Shown: positions 1-9,630, numbered from the stretch's first letter. The stretch: 64,000 nt of DNA from Pseudomonas protegens CHA0 (GCF_000397205.1 NC_021237.1:1303001-1367000), one strand, 5' to 3'. Program-made: numbers and translations. The notes: generated by a model from the letters alone, not told the origin.

Positions 1-1100
1 CCCTGATCGAAGCGGTGATCGTTCCGGAAACCTGGTTTTTCCGCTATCCGGAATCCTTCGCTACCCTGGTCAAGCTGGCCAAGGCGCGGCTGGCGCAGAT
101 CAAGGGCATGCGGGCCCTGCGCCTGTTGAGCCTGCCGTGCTCCACCGGCGAGGAGCCCTATTCCATCGCCATGGCCCTGCTCGATGGCGGCCTGGCGCCG
201 CATCAGTTCAAGGTCGACGGCCTGGACGTCAGCCCGTTGTCGGTGGAGCGGGCCAAGGCTGCGCTGTACGGCAAGAATTCCTTTCGTGGCCAGCCCATCG
301 AGTTTCGCGAGCGGCACTTCAACCCTGAAGAAGGCGAGCGTTATCGCCTGAGCGAGCGGGTTCGTGAGCAGGTGCGGTTGCAGGTGGGCAATGTCCTGGA
401 TCCGGGCTTGCTGGCCAGTGAACCGGCCTTCGATTTCGTGTTCTGCCGCAACCTGCTGATCTATTTTGACCAGCCGACCCAGCGCCAGGTGTTCGAGGTG
501 CTCAAGCGCCTGACCCATGAAGAGGGCGTGCTGTTCATCGGCCCCGCCGAAGGCAGCCTCCTGGGCCGCCTGGGCATGCGCTCCATCGGCATCCCGCAGT
601 CCTTCGCCTTCAGCCGCCACCATGAGCCCGAGCCGGCCCCGGTGGTGCTGCCGCAACCCTTGCCGCTGCCGGTTCCCGTGCGCAGCCTGGTGCCCCCGGC
701 GCCGCGCCCACGGCCGTTCGCCAGGCGCCCGGTAGCGGCGCCGTTGAGCGACGGCGCGCTGATGGAAAGCGATGCCGCCAGCCTGCTGGCCACCATTGCC
801 GCCCTGGCCAACGAGGGCAAGAGCGCCGAGGCCCGTGCCGCCTGCGAGCGTTATTTGCAGCAGCACGAGCCGGTGGCCCAGGTGTTCTACTGGCTGGGCC
901 TGCTCAGCGATGTGGCCGGCAACGCCATGGAAGCCCAGGGTTACTACCGCAAGGCCCTGTACCTGGCGCCCCAGCACCCCGAAGCCCTGGCGCACCTGGG
1001 CGCGCTGCTGGCTTCCCAGGGTGATGTGGCCGGGGCCCAACGATTGCAGGAGCGCGCGGCCCGCAGCGTTCGCTCTGCCGACAGTGAGTTGAAACGATGA
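1..1100 (+). CDS. wspC: WspC, CheR-type methyltransferase with TPR tail (5' end outside window)
   Basis: Methylates glutamates of the Wsp receptor (WspA) from S-adenosylmethionine, setting sensitivity of the surface-sensing pathway. The reading frame is open from base 3 with no start, so the N-terminus lies upstream; about 365 residues are visible. CheR signatures are clear: the SAM-binding CSTGEEPYS near visible residue 46 and the CRNLLIYFDQP segment. After a proline-rich linker (about residues 205-245) the C-terminus carries TPR-like helices (FYWLGLLSDVAGN, then YYRKALYLAPQHPEALAHLG), the layout known for WspC rather than plain CheR. The stop overlaps the wspD start in an ATGA, so the two are translationally coupled. 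Function is assigned from family and operon context. Confidence 0.93.
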   Translation, partial: LIEAVIVPETWFFRYPESFATLVKLAKARLAQIKGMRALRLLSLPCSTGEEPYSIAMALLDGGLAPHQFKVDGLDVSPLSVERAKAALYGKNSFRGQPIEFRERHFNPEEGERYRLSERVREQVRLQVGNVLDPGLLASEPAFDFVFCRNLLIYFDQPTQRQVFEVLKRLTHEEGVLFIGPAEGSLLGRLGMRSIGIPQSFAFSRHHEPEPAPVVLPQPLPLPVPVRSLVPPAPRPRPFARRPVAAPLSDGALMESDAASLLATIAALANEGKSAEARAACERYLQQHEPVAQVFYWLGLLSDVAGNAMEAQGYYRKALYLAPQHPEALAHLGALLASQGDVAGAQRLQERAARSVRSADSELKR

Positions 1101-1783
1101 GCCATCCCTATTCATTGGACGTCACCCGTGAAGATGCGCAGGCCATCGATGATTGCTGGAACCGCATCGGTATCCATGGCGACAAGTCCTGCCCGTTGCT
1201 GGCCGAGCACATTCATTGCCGCAACTGCTCGGTGTATTCGGCCGCCGCCACCCGCCTGCTGGACCGCTATTCGTTGCGCCAGGAGGACCGCGAGCATTCG
1301 GTGGTGCTGGAGGCCGACAGCGATGTGGTCACTCGCTCGCTGCTGATGTTCCGCCTCGGCGAAGAGTGGCTGGGCCTGCCGACCCGCTGCCTGCTGGAAG
1401 TGGCACCGCAGCAGGCGATTCATTCCTTGCCGCACCAGCGCTCGCGCGCCCTGCTGGGGGTGGCCAATGTCCGCGGGGCGCTGGTGGCCTGCCTGTCGCT
1501 GACCGAGCTTCTGGGGCTGGATCCTTCCCCGGCCGCGCCGGCAGGAGGACGGGTGATGCCGCGCATGCTGATCATCGGCGCCGCCGGAGGCCCGGTGGTG
1601 GTGCCGGTGGACGAAGTGCACGGCATCCACGCCATCGACGAGCGCATCCTCAACGGCGCCTCGGCCTCCGGCGAGCAGGCCAATGCCAAGTACACCCGTG
1701 GCGTGTTGCAATGGCAGGGGCGCAGCCTGCGCCTGCTGGACGAAGAGCAATTGCTCGCGGCCGTGACCCGGAGCCTGACATGA
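1097..1783 (+). CDS. wspD: WspD, CheW-like coupling protein
   Basis: Cytoplasmic scaffold linking the Wsp receptor to the kinase WspE; the Wsp system has two CheW-type couplers, WspB and WspD. 228 residues. An N-terminal extension with several cysteines (SCPLLAEHIHCRNCSVY, residues 31-47) precedes a CheW fold from about residue 78 (LMFRLGEEWLGLPTRCLLEV) to the end. The cysteine-rich extension is larger than in chemotaxis CheW. The start is fixed by ATGA overlap with wspC, and the stop overlaps wspE the same way. Assignment rests on the CheW domain plus position between wspC and wspE. Confidence 0.92.
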   Translation: MSHPYSLDVTREDAQAIDDCWNRIGIHGDKSCPLLAEHIHCRNCSVYSAAATRLLDRYSLRQEDREHSVVLEADSDVVTRSLLMFRLGEEWLGLPTRCLLEVAPQQAIHSLPHQRSRALLGVANVRGALVACLSLTELLGLDPSPAAPAGGRVMPRMLIIGAAGGPVVVPVDEVHGIHAIDERILNGASASGEQANAKYTRGVLQWQGRSLRLLDEEQLLAAVTRSLT

Positions 1784-4110
1784 CCCCCGATCAGATGCGC
1801 GACGCCTCGCTGCTGGAGCTGTTCAGCCTGGAAGCCGAAGCCCAGACCCAGGTGCTCAGCACCGGGCTGCTGGCCCTGGAGCGCAACCCGACCCAGGCCG
1901 ACCAGTTGGAAGCCTGCATGCGCGCAGCCCATTCCCTCAAGGGCGCGGCGCGGATTGTCGGGGTCGATGCCGGGGTCAGCGTTGCCCACGTGATGGAAGA
2001 CTGCCTGGTGAGCGCCCAGGAAGGGCGGCTGTACCTGCAGCCCGAGCATATCGACGCCCTGCTGCAGGGCACCGACCTGCTGATGCGCATCGCCACCCCG
2101 GGCGGTGCGGAGCTGGTCGCCGCGGACATCCCGTTGTACGTGGCCCTGATGGAGCGCCTGTTGACCCCAGGGGCCGCGATGCCGGCGGCGCAAGTGCCGG
2201 AACCGCCAGTGCCGGAGCTGCCAATCGCACAACCGCAAGCCCCGGTGCAAGCCCATGGAGCGTTCCTGGGCGAGCCCGAGGCCGAGGCCGAGCCCGTGCT
2301 GCTGGCTGCCAGCGAACCCGCTCATGAGCCCGCTCGCCCGGGCAAGCGCATGACCGAAGGCGGCGAGCGGGTGCTGCGGGTCACGGCCGAACGTCTCAAC
2401 AGCCTGCTGGACCTGTCGAGCAAATCCCTGGTGGAAACCCAGCGGCTCAAGCCCTACCTGGCCACCTTGCAGCGCCTGCGACGGATCCAGAGCAACAGCC
2501 TGACCGCCCTGGAAAACCTCAACCTGCACCTCAAGGAACATGCCTTGAGCCTGGAGGCTCAGGAGGCCCTGGCGGATGCGCGGCGCCTGCTGGCCGAATC
2601 CCAGCAGTTGCTGGCGGAGAAAACCGCCGAGCTCGACGAATTCGGCTGGCAGGCCAGCCAGCGCGCCCAGGTGCTCTACGACACCGCGCTGGCCTGCCGC
2701 ATGCGGCCCTTTGCCGACGTACTCACCGGCCAGGTGCGCATGGTTCGCGACCTGGGTCGCAGCCTGGGCAAGCAGGTACGCCTGGAGATCGAGGGGGAGA
2801 AGACCCAGGTCGACCGCGATGTGCTGGAGAAACTCGAAGCGCCGCTGACCCATTTGCTGCGCAACGCCGTCGATCACGGCATCGAACTGCCGGAGCAGCG
2901 CCTGCTGGCGGGCAAGCCGGCGGAAGGGGTGATTCGCCTGCGGGCATCCCACCAGGCCGGTCTGCTGGTGCTGGAACTCAGTGACGACGGCAATGGGGTC
3001 GATCTGGAGCGTTTGCGCCAGAGCATTGTCGAGCGCCAGTTGTCGCCGGCGCAGACCGCGGCCCAGCTCAGTGAGGAAGAGTTGCTGACCTTCCTGTTCC
3101 TGCCGGGCTTCAGCCTGCGGGACAAGGTCACCGAGGTATCCGGTCGCGGCGTCGGCCTGGATGCGGTGCAGCACATGGTGCGTCAGCTGCGCGGGGCGGT
3201 GGTGCTGGAACAGGACACTGGCCAGGGCAGCCGTTTCCATCTGGAGGTGCCGCTGACCCTGTCGGTGGTACGCAGCCTGGTGGTGGAGGTCGGCGACGAG
3301 GCCTACGCCTTCCCGCTGGCCCATATCGAACGCATGTGCGACCTGGAGCCCGAGGCCATCGTCCAGGTGGAAGGGCGCCAGCATTTCTGGCACGAAGGCC
3401 GGCATGTCGGCCTGGTCGCCGCCAGCCAGTTGCTGCAGCGGCCGGCAACCCAGGAAAGCGCGCCAACTCTGAAAGTGGTGGTGATCCGCGAGCGCGATGC
3501 GGTGTACGGGATCGCCGTGGAGCGTTTCATCGGCGAGCGCACCCTGGTAGTGCTGCCGCTGGACGACCGCCTGGGCAAGATTCAGGACATCTCCGCCGGA
3601 GCCCTGCTCGATGACGGCCGGGTGGCGCTGATCGTGGATGTCGAGGACATGCTGCGCTCGGTGGACAAACTGCTCAATACCGGGCGTCTGGAGCGCATTG
3701 CGCGCAACCATCAGCAGCACGCACAGGCCGCGCGCAAGCGTATTCTGGTGGTGGACGATTCGCTGACGGTGCGTGAATTGCAACGCAAGCTGCTGATCAA
3801 CCGCGGTTACGACGTGGCGGTGGCAGTGGATGGCATGGATGGCTGGAATGCCTTGCGTTCGGAAAGCTTCGACCTGTTGATCACCGACATCGACATGCCG
3901 CGAATGGATGGAATTGAATTGGTCACACTCTTGCGTCGTGACAATCGCCTGCAGTCCCTGCCGGTGATGGTGGTGTCCTACAAGGACCGTGAGGAAGACC
4001 GGCGCCGTGGACTGGATGCCGGTGCCGACTATTATCTAGCCAAAGCCAGTTTCCATGACGACGCCCTGCTGGATGCAGTGGTGGAACTGATTGGAGGAGC
4101 GCGGGCATGA
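1780..4110 (+). CDS. wspE: WspE, hybrid CheA-type histidine kinase/response regulator
   Basis: Central kinase of the Wsp system: autophosphorylates, then passes phosphate to WspR (diguanylate cyclase) and WspF (methylesterase). The ATG at 1780 lies in an ATGA overlap with wspD and starts with MTPDQMRDAS; the open frame runs much further upstream but that is wspD in another frame. 776 residues. Domains in order: Hpt with phospho-acceptor His51 (AAHSLKGAARIVG); an Ala/Pro-rich linker (about 125-190); dimerisation region; HATPase with N-box LLRNAVDHGIE and G-boxes DDGNGVD and VSGRGVGLDAV; a CheW-like regulatory domain; and a C-terminal receiver (RILVVDDS ... LLITDIDMPRMDG) with the phosphorylatable Asp at about residue 703. 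Confidence 0.95.
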   Translation: MTPDQMRDASLLELFSLEAEAQTQVLSTGLLALERNPTQADQLEACMRAAHSLKGAARIVGVDAGVSVAHVMEDCLVSAQEGRLYLQPEHIDALLQGTDLLMRIATPGGAELVAADIPLYVALMERLLTPGAAMPAAQVPEPPVPELPIAQPQAPVQAHGAFLGEPEAEAEPVLLAASEPAHEPARPGKRMTEGGERVLRVTAERLNSLLDLSSKSLVETQRLKPYLATLQRLRRIQSNSLTALENLNLHLKEHALSLEAQEALADARRLLAESQQLLAEKTAELDEFGWQASQRAQVLYDTALACRMRPFADVLTGQVRMVRDLGRSLGKQVRLEIEGEKTQVDRDVLEKLEAPLTHLLRNAVDHGIELPEQRLLAGKPAEGVIRLRASHQAGLLVLELSDDGNGVDLERLRQSIVERQLSPAQTAAQLSEEELLTFLFLPGFSLRDKVTEVSGRGVGLDAVQHMVRQLRGAVVLEQDTGQGSRFHLEVPLTLSVVRSLVVEVGDEAYAFPLAHIERMCDLEPEAIVQVEGRQHFWHEGRHVGLVAASQLLQRPATQESAPTLKVVVIRERDAVYGIAVERFIGERTLVVLPLDDRLGKIQDISAGALLDDGRVALIVDVEDMLRSVDKLLNTGRLERIARNHQQHAQAARKRILVVDDSLTVRELQRKLLINRGYDVAVAVDGMDGWNALRSESFDLLITDIDMPRMDGIELVTLLRRDNRLQSLPVMVVSYKDREEDRRRGLDAGADYYLAKASFHDDALLDAVVELIGGARA

Positions 4111-5117
4111 AGATAGCGATAGTCAATGACATGCCCATGGCCGTGGAGGCCCTGCGCCGTGCCCTGGCCTTCGACCCCAGCCACGAGGTGGTGTGGGTCG
4201 CCACCAATGGTGCGGAAGCGGTGAAGTACTGTGCCGAACTGACCCCGGACCTGATTCTCATGGACCTGATCATGCCGGTGATGGATGGCGTCGAGGCCAC
4301 GCGGCGGATCATGGCCGAGTCGCCGTGCGCCATCGTGATCGTCACCGTCGATCGCCAGCAGAATGTGCACCGGGTGTTCGAAGCCATGGGCCACGGCGCG
4401 CTGGATGTGGTGGACACCCCGGCCCTGGGCGCGGGCAATGCCCAGGAAGCGGCGGCGCCACTGTTGCGCAAGATCCTCAATATCGGCTGGCTGATCGGCC
4501 AGCGCGGCAGCCGGGTGCGTTCCGCGCCCCAGCCACTGCGCAGCGGTGCGCCACGCCAGAGCCTGGTGGCCATTGGCTCCTCCGCGGGTGGGCCGGCGGC
4601 TCTGGAAGTGTTGCTCAAGGGCTTGCCAAAGGACTTTGCCGCCGCCATCGTGCTGGTCCAGCACGTTGATCAGGTGTTTGCCGCAGGCATGGCCGAATGG
4701 CTCAGCAGTGCCTCCGGCCTGGAGGTGCGCCTGGCCCGGGAAGGCGAGCCGCCGCAAAGCGGCAAGGTCCTGCTGGCGGGCACCAACCATCATATCCGTC
4801 TATTGAAGAACGGCACCCTGGCCTATACCGCCGAGCCGGTGAACGAGATCTACCGGCCCTCCATCGATGTGTTTTTCGAGAGCGTTGCCAGTTTCTGGAA
4901 TGGCGATGCGGTGGGGGTGCTGCTGACCGGCATGGGCCGTGACGGCGCCCAGGGCTTGAAGCTGATGCGTGATCAGGGTTATCTGACCATCGCCCAGGAC
5001 CAGAACAGCAGTGCGGTGTATGGCATGCCCAAGGCGGCCGCTGCCATCGGCGCCGCCTCAGAGATTCGCCCGCTGGACAAGATCGCTCCACGTTTGCTGG
5101 AGATATTTGCCAAATGA
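4107..5117 (+). CDS. wspF: WspF, CheB-type receiver-methylesterase
   Basis: Removes methyl groups from the Wsp receptor once phosphorylated by WspE, providing negative feedback. Loss-of-function wspF mutations are the classic cause of wrinkly, high c-di-GMP colony variants in Pseudomonas. 336 residues: an N-terminal receiver with Asp53 in LILMDLIMPVMDG, then the CheB esterase domain with the serine motif AIGSSAGGPAALE, the histidine in VLVQHVDQVFAAGM and the aspartate in GMGRDGAQGL. All catalytic residues appear intact, so this copy looks wild type. The start overlaps wspE by ATGA. Confidence 0.95.
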   Translation: MKIAIVNDMPMAVEALRRALAFDPSHEVVWVATNGAEAVKYCAELTPDLILMDLIMPVMDGVEATRRIMAESPCAIVIVTVDRQQNVHRVFEAMGHGALDVVDTPALGAGNAQEAAAPLLRKILNIGWLIGQRGSRVRSAPQPLRSGAPRQSLVAIGSSAGGPAALEVLLKGLPKDFAAAIVLVQHVDQVFAAGMAEWLSSASGLEVRLAREGEPPQSGKVLLAGTNHHIRLLKNGTLAYTAEPVNEIYRPSIDVFFESVASFWNGDAVGVLLTGMGRDGAQGLKLMRDQGYLTIAQDQNSSAVYGMPKAAAAIGAASEIRPLDKIAPRLLEIFAK

Positions 5118-5165
5118 CTGATAAACGCAGCTGTCCTGGCCAGGTAGCAATTCAGGTGACAACCC

Positions 5166-6167
5166 ATGAATGACTTACAGCTCGACGAATTCAAGACCGA
5201 CGAAAATGCCGCCATGGTGTTGCTGGTGGACGACCAGGCCATGATCGGCGAAGCGGTGCGGCGTGGGTTGGCGAACGAGGAAAACATCGATTTCCACTTC
5301 TGCGCCGATCCGCACCAGGCCATTGCCCAGGCGATCCGCATCAAGCCCACGGTGATTCTCCAGGACCTGGTGATGCCGGGCCTGGACGGCCTGACCCTGG
5401 TGCGCGAGTACCGCAACCACCCGGCGACCCAGAACATCCCGATCATCGTTCTCTCCACCAAGGAAGACCCGCTGATCAAGAGCGCGGCCTTTGCCGCCGG
5501 GGCCAACGACTACCTGGTCAAGCTGCCGGACAACATCGAGCTGGTGGCGCGCATTCGCTATCACTCCCGTTCCTACATGACCCTGTTGCAGCGTGACGCG
5601 GCCTACCGCGCCCTGCGGGTCAGCCAGCAGCAACTGCTGGACACCAACCTGGTGCTGCAACGGCTGATGAACTCCGACGGCCTGACCGGGCTGTCCAACC
5701 GCCGGCATTTCGATGAGTACCTGGAGCTGGAGTGGCGGCGGGCGATGCGTGAACAGAGCCAGCTGTCGCTGTTGATGATCGACGTCGACTACTTCAAGAC
5801 CTACAACGACACCTTCGGCCACCTGGAGGGCGACGAAGCGCTGCGCAAGGTGGCCACGGCGATTCGCGAGGCCAGCAGCCGGCCTTCCGACCTGCCGGCC
5901 CGCTACGGCGGCGAAGAGTTCGTGCTGGTGCTGCCCAATACCTCGCCGGGCGGGGCGCGACTGGTGGCCGAGAAGCTGCGCCAGACCGTGGAAGCCTTGA
6001 AAATCCCCCATATCGCGCCGGTGGAGGGCGCGAGCCTGACCATCAGCATCGGTCTTTCCACCGTAACGCCGCAGCCCAACAGCCATTGCCGGCAGTTGAT
6101 TTCGGCGGCGGACAAGGGGCTGTACCTGGCCAAGAACAACGGCCGCAACCAGGTCGGGATCGAGTAA
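5166..6167 (+). CDS. wspR: WspR, receiver-GGDEF diguanylate cyclase
   Basis: Output of the Wsp pathway: makes cyclic-di-GMP from two GTP when phosphorylated, promoting biofilm formation. 333 residues. Receiver domain about 15-140 with phospho-acceptor Asp67 in [14 protein letters not shown] helical stalk follows, then the GGDEF domain with active-site GGEEF at residues 248-252. The inhibitory I-site RxxD is present as RPSD at 239-242, five residues upstream, so product inhibition is expected. The only gap in the operon (48 bases) lies upstream of it; the ATG at 5166 has no strong Shine-Dalgarno. It is the last wsp gene and ends 5 bases before a convergent gene, with no terminator between. Confidence 0.95.
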   Translation: MNDLQLDEFKTDENAAMVLLVDDQAMIGEAVRRGLANEENIDFHFCADPHQAIAQAIRIKPTVILQDLVMPGLDGLTLVREYRNHPATQNIPIIVLSTKEDPLIKSAAFAAGANDYLVKLPDNIELVARIRYHSRSYMTLLQRDAAYRALRVSQQQLLDTNLVLQRLMNSDGLTGLSNRRHFDEYLELEWRRAMREQSQLSLLMIDVDYFKTYNDTFGHLEGDEALRKVATAIREASSRPSDLPARYGGEEFVLVLPNTSPGGARLVAEKLRQTVEALKIPHIAPVEGASLTISIGLSTVTPQPNSHCRQLISAADKGLYLAKNNGRNQVGIE

Positions 6168-6172
6168 CCGCC

Positions 6173-6688
6173 TCAGCTTCCAGGCTGCTCGTCGGTCGCC
6201 GGGTCCCGAGGGACGGTGACCAGGGTGTCGCCGAACAGGTAGTAGCTGTGGCTCGCGGTTTGCGAGCAGGTGAGAAGGGCGGCTTCGACCCTGTATCGGG
6301 TGTGCAGGTCGAGCCTTTTCTCGTTGAAGAGGTTGTTCAGCCGGCAGCAGGCGGCGATGGGGTAGTCACCGAAGCTGTAGCTGAAGTGGCCATTTCTGTG
6401 GCTGGAGACCCAGGTGGCACTAAATTGGCCTTGCAGCCACTGGGTCCGGGCTGCCACCTCGCTTTGCTGGCCTTTCAGACGATGCAAGACCCACCACCAC
6501 AGGAAGATCGCCCACGGCACCAGCAGGGCGCAGGCCAGTTGTGGGGAGATCAACAGCCAGACCCCTTGCAGCAGGATCAGCACGAACAGGCTCAGGAACA
6601 GGCATATGAATGCCTGTGCTCCCCTGAGATTGCGACGCTCGCGGGCCTTGATGTAGCGGATTTGCGAGTCGCTGAGGGTTCTCTCCAT
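6173..6688 (-). CDS. Small two-TM membrane protein, function unknown
   Basis: I do not recognise this 171-residue protein. The N-terminus is basic (MERTLSDSQIRYIKARERR), followed by two hydrophobic segments at about 27-46 (ICLFLSLFVLILLQGVWLL) and 50-67 (LACALLVPWAIFLWWWV). A soluble C-terminal part of about 100 residues with scattered cysteines and aromatics follows. A weak AGGAAA lies upstream of the ATG at 6688. It converges on wspR with 5 bases between stops, so the two transcripts must overlap. Codon use resembles the neighbours. A lone cytoplasmic-membrane protein of unknown role is the safest call. Confidence 0.6.
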   Translation of the reverse strand: MERTLSDSQIRYIKARERRNLRGAQAFICLFLSLFVLILLQGVWLLISPQLACALLVPWAIFLWWWVLHRLKGQQSEVAARTQWLQGQFSATWVSSHRNGHFSYSFGDYPIAACCRLNNLFNEKRLDLHTRYRVEAALLTCSQTASHSYYLFGDTLVTVPRDPATDEQPGS

Positions 6689-6763
6689 GGCGGGCTGTTT
6701 CCTGGTTCTGCTGGCAATCGAGTGCGAGAAGTGGCATTCACGCTCGGATTGTATAGGTCCTGG

Positions 6764-6837
6764 CGCTTAAATTAGCGGGTCTAATTGCGCTTAAAGCCGC
6801 TAAGCGGGCTGCCGTGAATCAGTGATTCCGTTATAAT
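6764..6837 (+). promoter_or_regulatory. prfB upstream region: -10 box and repeats
   Basis: A good -10 hexamer TATAAT lies at 6832-6837, 39 bases before the prfB start; no convincing -35 is seen at the right distance. Immediately upstream is the palindrome GAATCAGTGATTC (6816-6828). Further up are a direct repeat GCGCTTAAA (6764-6772 and 6787-6795) and the inverted repeat TTAG/CTAA (6772-6784). These symmetric elements suggest protein binding, but no regulator can be named. Confidence 0.35.
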
Positions 6838-6876
6838 CTCCGGCTTTCAAAAGTTCGCCAACGAGTGCCGCCCCCC

Positions 6877-7972
6877 ATGGAAATCAACCCGATCCTGAAC
6901 ACCATCAAGGACCTGTCCGAGCGCTCCGAAACTATTCGGGGGTATCTTTGACTACGATCAAAAGCATGAGCGTCTGACCGAGGTCAATCGCGAGCTTGAA
7001 GATCCGAGTGTCTGGAACAAACCCGAATACGCCCAGGAACTGGGCCGCGAGCGCGCAGCGCTGGCACAGATCGTCGAGACCCTGGACGAACTGAACGGCG
7101 GCCTGGCCGATTGCCGCGATCTGCTGGACATGGCGGTCGAGGAAGAGGACGAAGGCGCGGTGGGCGATGTCGTCGCCGAGCTGGCCCGTCTCGAGGAAAA
7201 CCTCGCCAAGCTCGAATTCCGCCGCATGTTCAGCCACGAAATGGACCCGAACAACGCCTACCTGGACATCCAGGCCGGCTCCGGCGGCACCGAGGCCCAG
7301 GACTGGGCCAACATCCTGCTGCGCATGTACCTGCGCTGGGCCGACAAACGCGGTTTCGACGCGACCATCATGGAACTGTCGGCCGGTGAAGTCGCCGGTA
7401 TCAAAGGTGCGACCGTGCACATCAAGGGCGAATACGCCTTTGGCTGGCTGCGCACCGAGATCGGCGTGCACCGTCTGGTGCGCAAGAGCCCGTTCGACTC
7501 CGGCAACCGTCGCCACACCTCGTTTTCCGCCGTTTTCGTCTCGCCCGAGATCGACGACAAGGTGGAAATCGAAATCAACCCGGCAGACCTGCGGATCGAC
7601 ACCTATCGTTCCTCCGGTGCCGGTGGTCAGCACGTAAACACCACCGACTCGGCCGTACGTATCACCCACGTACCGACCAACACCGTGGTCAGCTGCCAGA
7701 ACGAACGTTCCCAGCACGCCAACAAGGACACCGCCATGAAAATGCTGCGGGCCAAGTTGTACGAGCAGGAAATGCAGAAGCGCAACGCCGCGTCGCAAGC
7801 GCTGGAAGACACCAAGTCGGACATCGGCTGGGGTCACCAGATCCGCTCCTACGTGCTCGATGCGTCGCGGATCAAGGATCTGCGCACCAACATCGAACGC
7901 AGCGACTGCGACAAGGTACTCGACGGCGACATCGACGAATACCTGGAAGCCAGCCTGAAATCGGGCTTGTAA
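6877..7972 (+). CDS. prfB: Peptide chain release factor 2 (RF2), programmed +1 frameshift
   Basis: RF2 recognises UGA and UAA stop codons and triggers peptidyl-tRNA hydrolysis on the ribosome. The gene is in two frames: ATG at 6877 reads 24 codons to an in-frame TGA at 6949, and the ribosome slips +1 on CTT TGA C to continue from 6950 (GAC TAC GAT) to the TAA at 7970. The product is about 364 residues, the usual RF2 length. The second part has the peptidyl-transferase motif GGQ ([12 protein letters not shown]) and the anticodon-like SPF tripeptide ([11 protein letters not shown]). The frameshift autoregulates RF2: scarce RF2 lets the ribosome pause and slip. This is normal recoding, not a broken gene. 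lysS follows on the same strand. Confidence 0.97.
6937..6952 (+). promoter_or_regulatory. prfB +1 programmed frameshift signal
   Basis: CGGGGGT (6937-6943) acts as an internal Shine-Dalgarno three bases upstream of the slippery CTT (6946-6948), which is followed by the in-frame stop TGA and a C (TGAC). This matches the classic RF2 recoding site. Confidence 0.95.
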
Positions 7973-8009
7973 TACTGCAATACGGGATCGGCTGACACGG
8001 TGCGATCCC

Positions 8010-8032
8010 GTAGGAGCCGGCTTGCCGGCGAT
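8010..8032 (+). repeat. REP element, single copy
   Basis: The core GTAGGAGCCGGCTTGCCGGC is followed by GAT. It lies in the 112-base gap between prfB and lysS. The second half of the gap has another inverted pair, CCAGGCCGAAGGCCTGG, just downstream (8035-8051). It is one of eight REP loci in this window. Confidence 0.85.
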
Positions 8033-8084
8033 CTCCAGGCCGAAGGCCTGGGGGCAATGAACCTGTGATGGAATTTCAAAAGAC

Positions 8085-9587
8085 ATGAGCGACCAACAAC
8101 TCGACCCGCAAGCCCTGCAACAGGAAGAAAACTCCCTGATCGCCCTGCGCAAGGAAAAGCTTGCTGCCGAGCGCGCCAAGGGCAATGCCTTCCCGAACGA
8201 CTTCCGCCGCGAAAACTACTGCGAAGATCTGCAGAAGAAATACGCGGACAAGACCAAGGAAGAGCTCGCAGAGGCTGCAATCCCGGTCAAGGTTGCCGGT
8301 CGCATCATGCTCAACCGTGGCTCGTTCATGGTGATCCAGGACATGACCGGTCGCATTCAGGTCTACGTCAACCGTAAAACCCTGTCCGAAGAAACCCTGG
8401 CCTCCGTCAAGACCTGGGACATGGGCGACATCATCGCTGCCGAAGGCACTCTGGCCCGTTCCGGCAAGGGTGACCTGTACGTTGAAATGACCAATGTGCG
8501 CCTGCTGACCAAGTCGCTGCGCCCGCTGCCGGACAAGCACCACGGCCTGACCGACACCGAGCAGCGCTACCGTCAGCGCTACGTCGACCTGATCGTCAAC
8601 GAAGAAGTACGCCAGACTTTCCGCGTGCGTTCGCAAGTGATCGCCCACATCCGCAGCTTCCTGATGAAGCGCGACTTCCTCGAAGTCGAAACGCCGATGC
8701 TGCAGACCATCCCTGGCGGCGCTGCGGCCAAGCCGTTTGAAACCCACCACAACGCGCTGGACATGGAAATGTTCCTGCGTATCGCCCCTGAACTGTATCT
8801 GAAGCGCCTGGTGGTTGGCGGTTTCGAGAAAGTGTTCGAGATCAACCGCAACTTCCGTAACGAAGGTGTTTCGACCCGTCACAACCCTGAATTCACCATG
8901 TTGGAGTTCTACCAGGCTTACGCCGACTATGAAGACAACATGGACCTGACCGAAGAACTGTTCCGCGAACTGGCGCAGTTGGTCCTGGGCAGCACCGACG
9001 TGCCGTACGGCGACAAGGTGTTCCACTTCGGCGAGCCGTTCGCGCGCCTGTCGGTGTTCGACTCGATCCTCAAGTACAACCCCGAACTGACCGCTGATGA
9101 CCTGAACGACATCGACAAGGCTCGCGCCATCGCCAAGAAGGCCGGTGCCAAGGTGCTGGGCTTCGAAGGCCTGGGCAAGTTGCAGGTGATGATTTTCGAG
9201 GAACTGGTGGAGCACAAGCTGGAGCAGCCGCACTTCATTACCCAGTACCCGTTCGAAGTGTCGCCGCTGGCCCGTCGCAACGACGATAACCCCAACGTCA
9301 CCGACCGTTTCGAGCTGTTCATTGGTGGTCGCGAAATCGCCAACGCCTACTCCGAGTTGAACGACGCGGAAGACCAGGCAGAGCGCTTCATGGCCCAGGT
9401 GGCGGACAAGGACGCCGGTGATGACGAAGCCATGCACTACGACGCCGACTTCGTCCGTGCCCTGGAATACGGCATGCCGCCCACCGCCGGCGAGGGCATC
9501 GGTATCGACCGCCTGGTGATGTTGCTGACCAACTCGCCGTCGATTCGCGATGTGATCCTGTTCCCGCACATGCGGCCGCAAGCTTAA
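8085..9587 (+). CDS. lysS: Lysyl-tRNA synthetase, class II
   Basis: Charges tRNA-Lys with lysine in the cytoplasm. 500 residues, typical for class II LysRS. An N-terminal OB-fold anticodon-binding domain (about 60-170, including [20 protein letters not shown]) precedes the class II catalytic core. Motif 2 is [20 protein letters not shown] and motif 3 is the [20 protein letters not shown] stretch near the C-terminus. The ATG at 8085 follows a weak Shine-Dalgarno; [10 protein letters not shown] is a typical Pseudomonas LysS start. It probably shares transcription with prfB, and a clear terminator follows. Confidence 0.97.
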   Translation: MSDQQLDPQALQQEENSLIALRKEKLAAERAKGNAFPNDFRRENYCEDLQKKYADKTKEELAEAAIPVKVAGRIMLNRGSFMVIQDMTGRIQVYVNRKTLSEETLASVKTWDMGDIIAAEGTLARSGKGDLYVEMTNVRLLTKSLRPLPDKHHGLTDTEQRYRQRYVDLIVNEEVRQTFRVRSQVIAHIRSFLMKRDFLEVETPMLQTIPGGAAAKPFETHHNALDMEMFLRIAPELYLKRLVVGGFEKVFEINRNFRNEGVSTRHNPEFTMLEFYQAYADYEDNMDLTEELFRELAQLVLGSTDVPYGDKVFHFGEPFARLSVFDSILKYNPELTADDLNDIDKARAIAKKAGAKVLGFEGLGKLQVMIFEELVEHKLEQPHFITQYPFEVSPLARRNDDNPNVTDRFELFIGGREIANAYSELNDAEDQAERFMAQVADKDAGDDEAMHYDADFVRALEYGMPPTAGEGIGIDRLVMLLTNSPSIRDVILFPHMRPQA

Positions 9588-9602
9588 GTGCTCTGAATAA
9601 TC

Positions 9603-9630
9603 AGCCGCCTTTATCAGGCGGCTTTTTATT
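9603..9630 (+). terminator. Rho-independent terminator after lysS
   Basis: The stem AGCCGCC/GGCGGCT (9603-9609 with 9617-9623), with a 7-base loop, runs into a T-rich tract (TTTTTATT). It lies 16 bases after the lysS stop. Confidence 0.85.

Noticed and set aside
1153..1779. N-terminal extension of wspE over wspD
   Set aside because: This part is wspD read in another frame (Arg/Gly/Ala-rich nonsense). The true wspE start is the ATGA overlap at 1780.
6877..6951. prfB as a frameshifted pseudogene
   Set aside because: The in-frame TGA sits in the exact RF2 recoding context, and the rest of the gene is intact.
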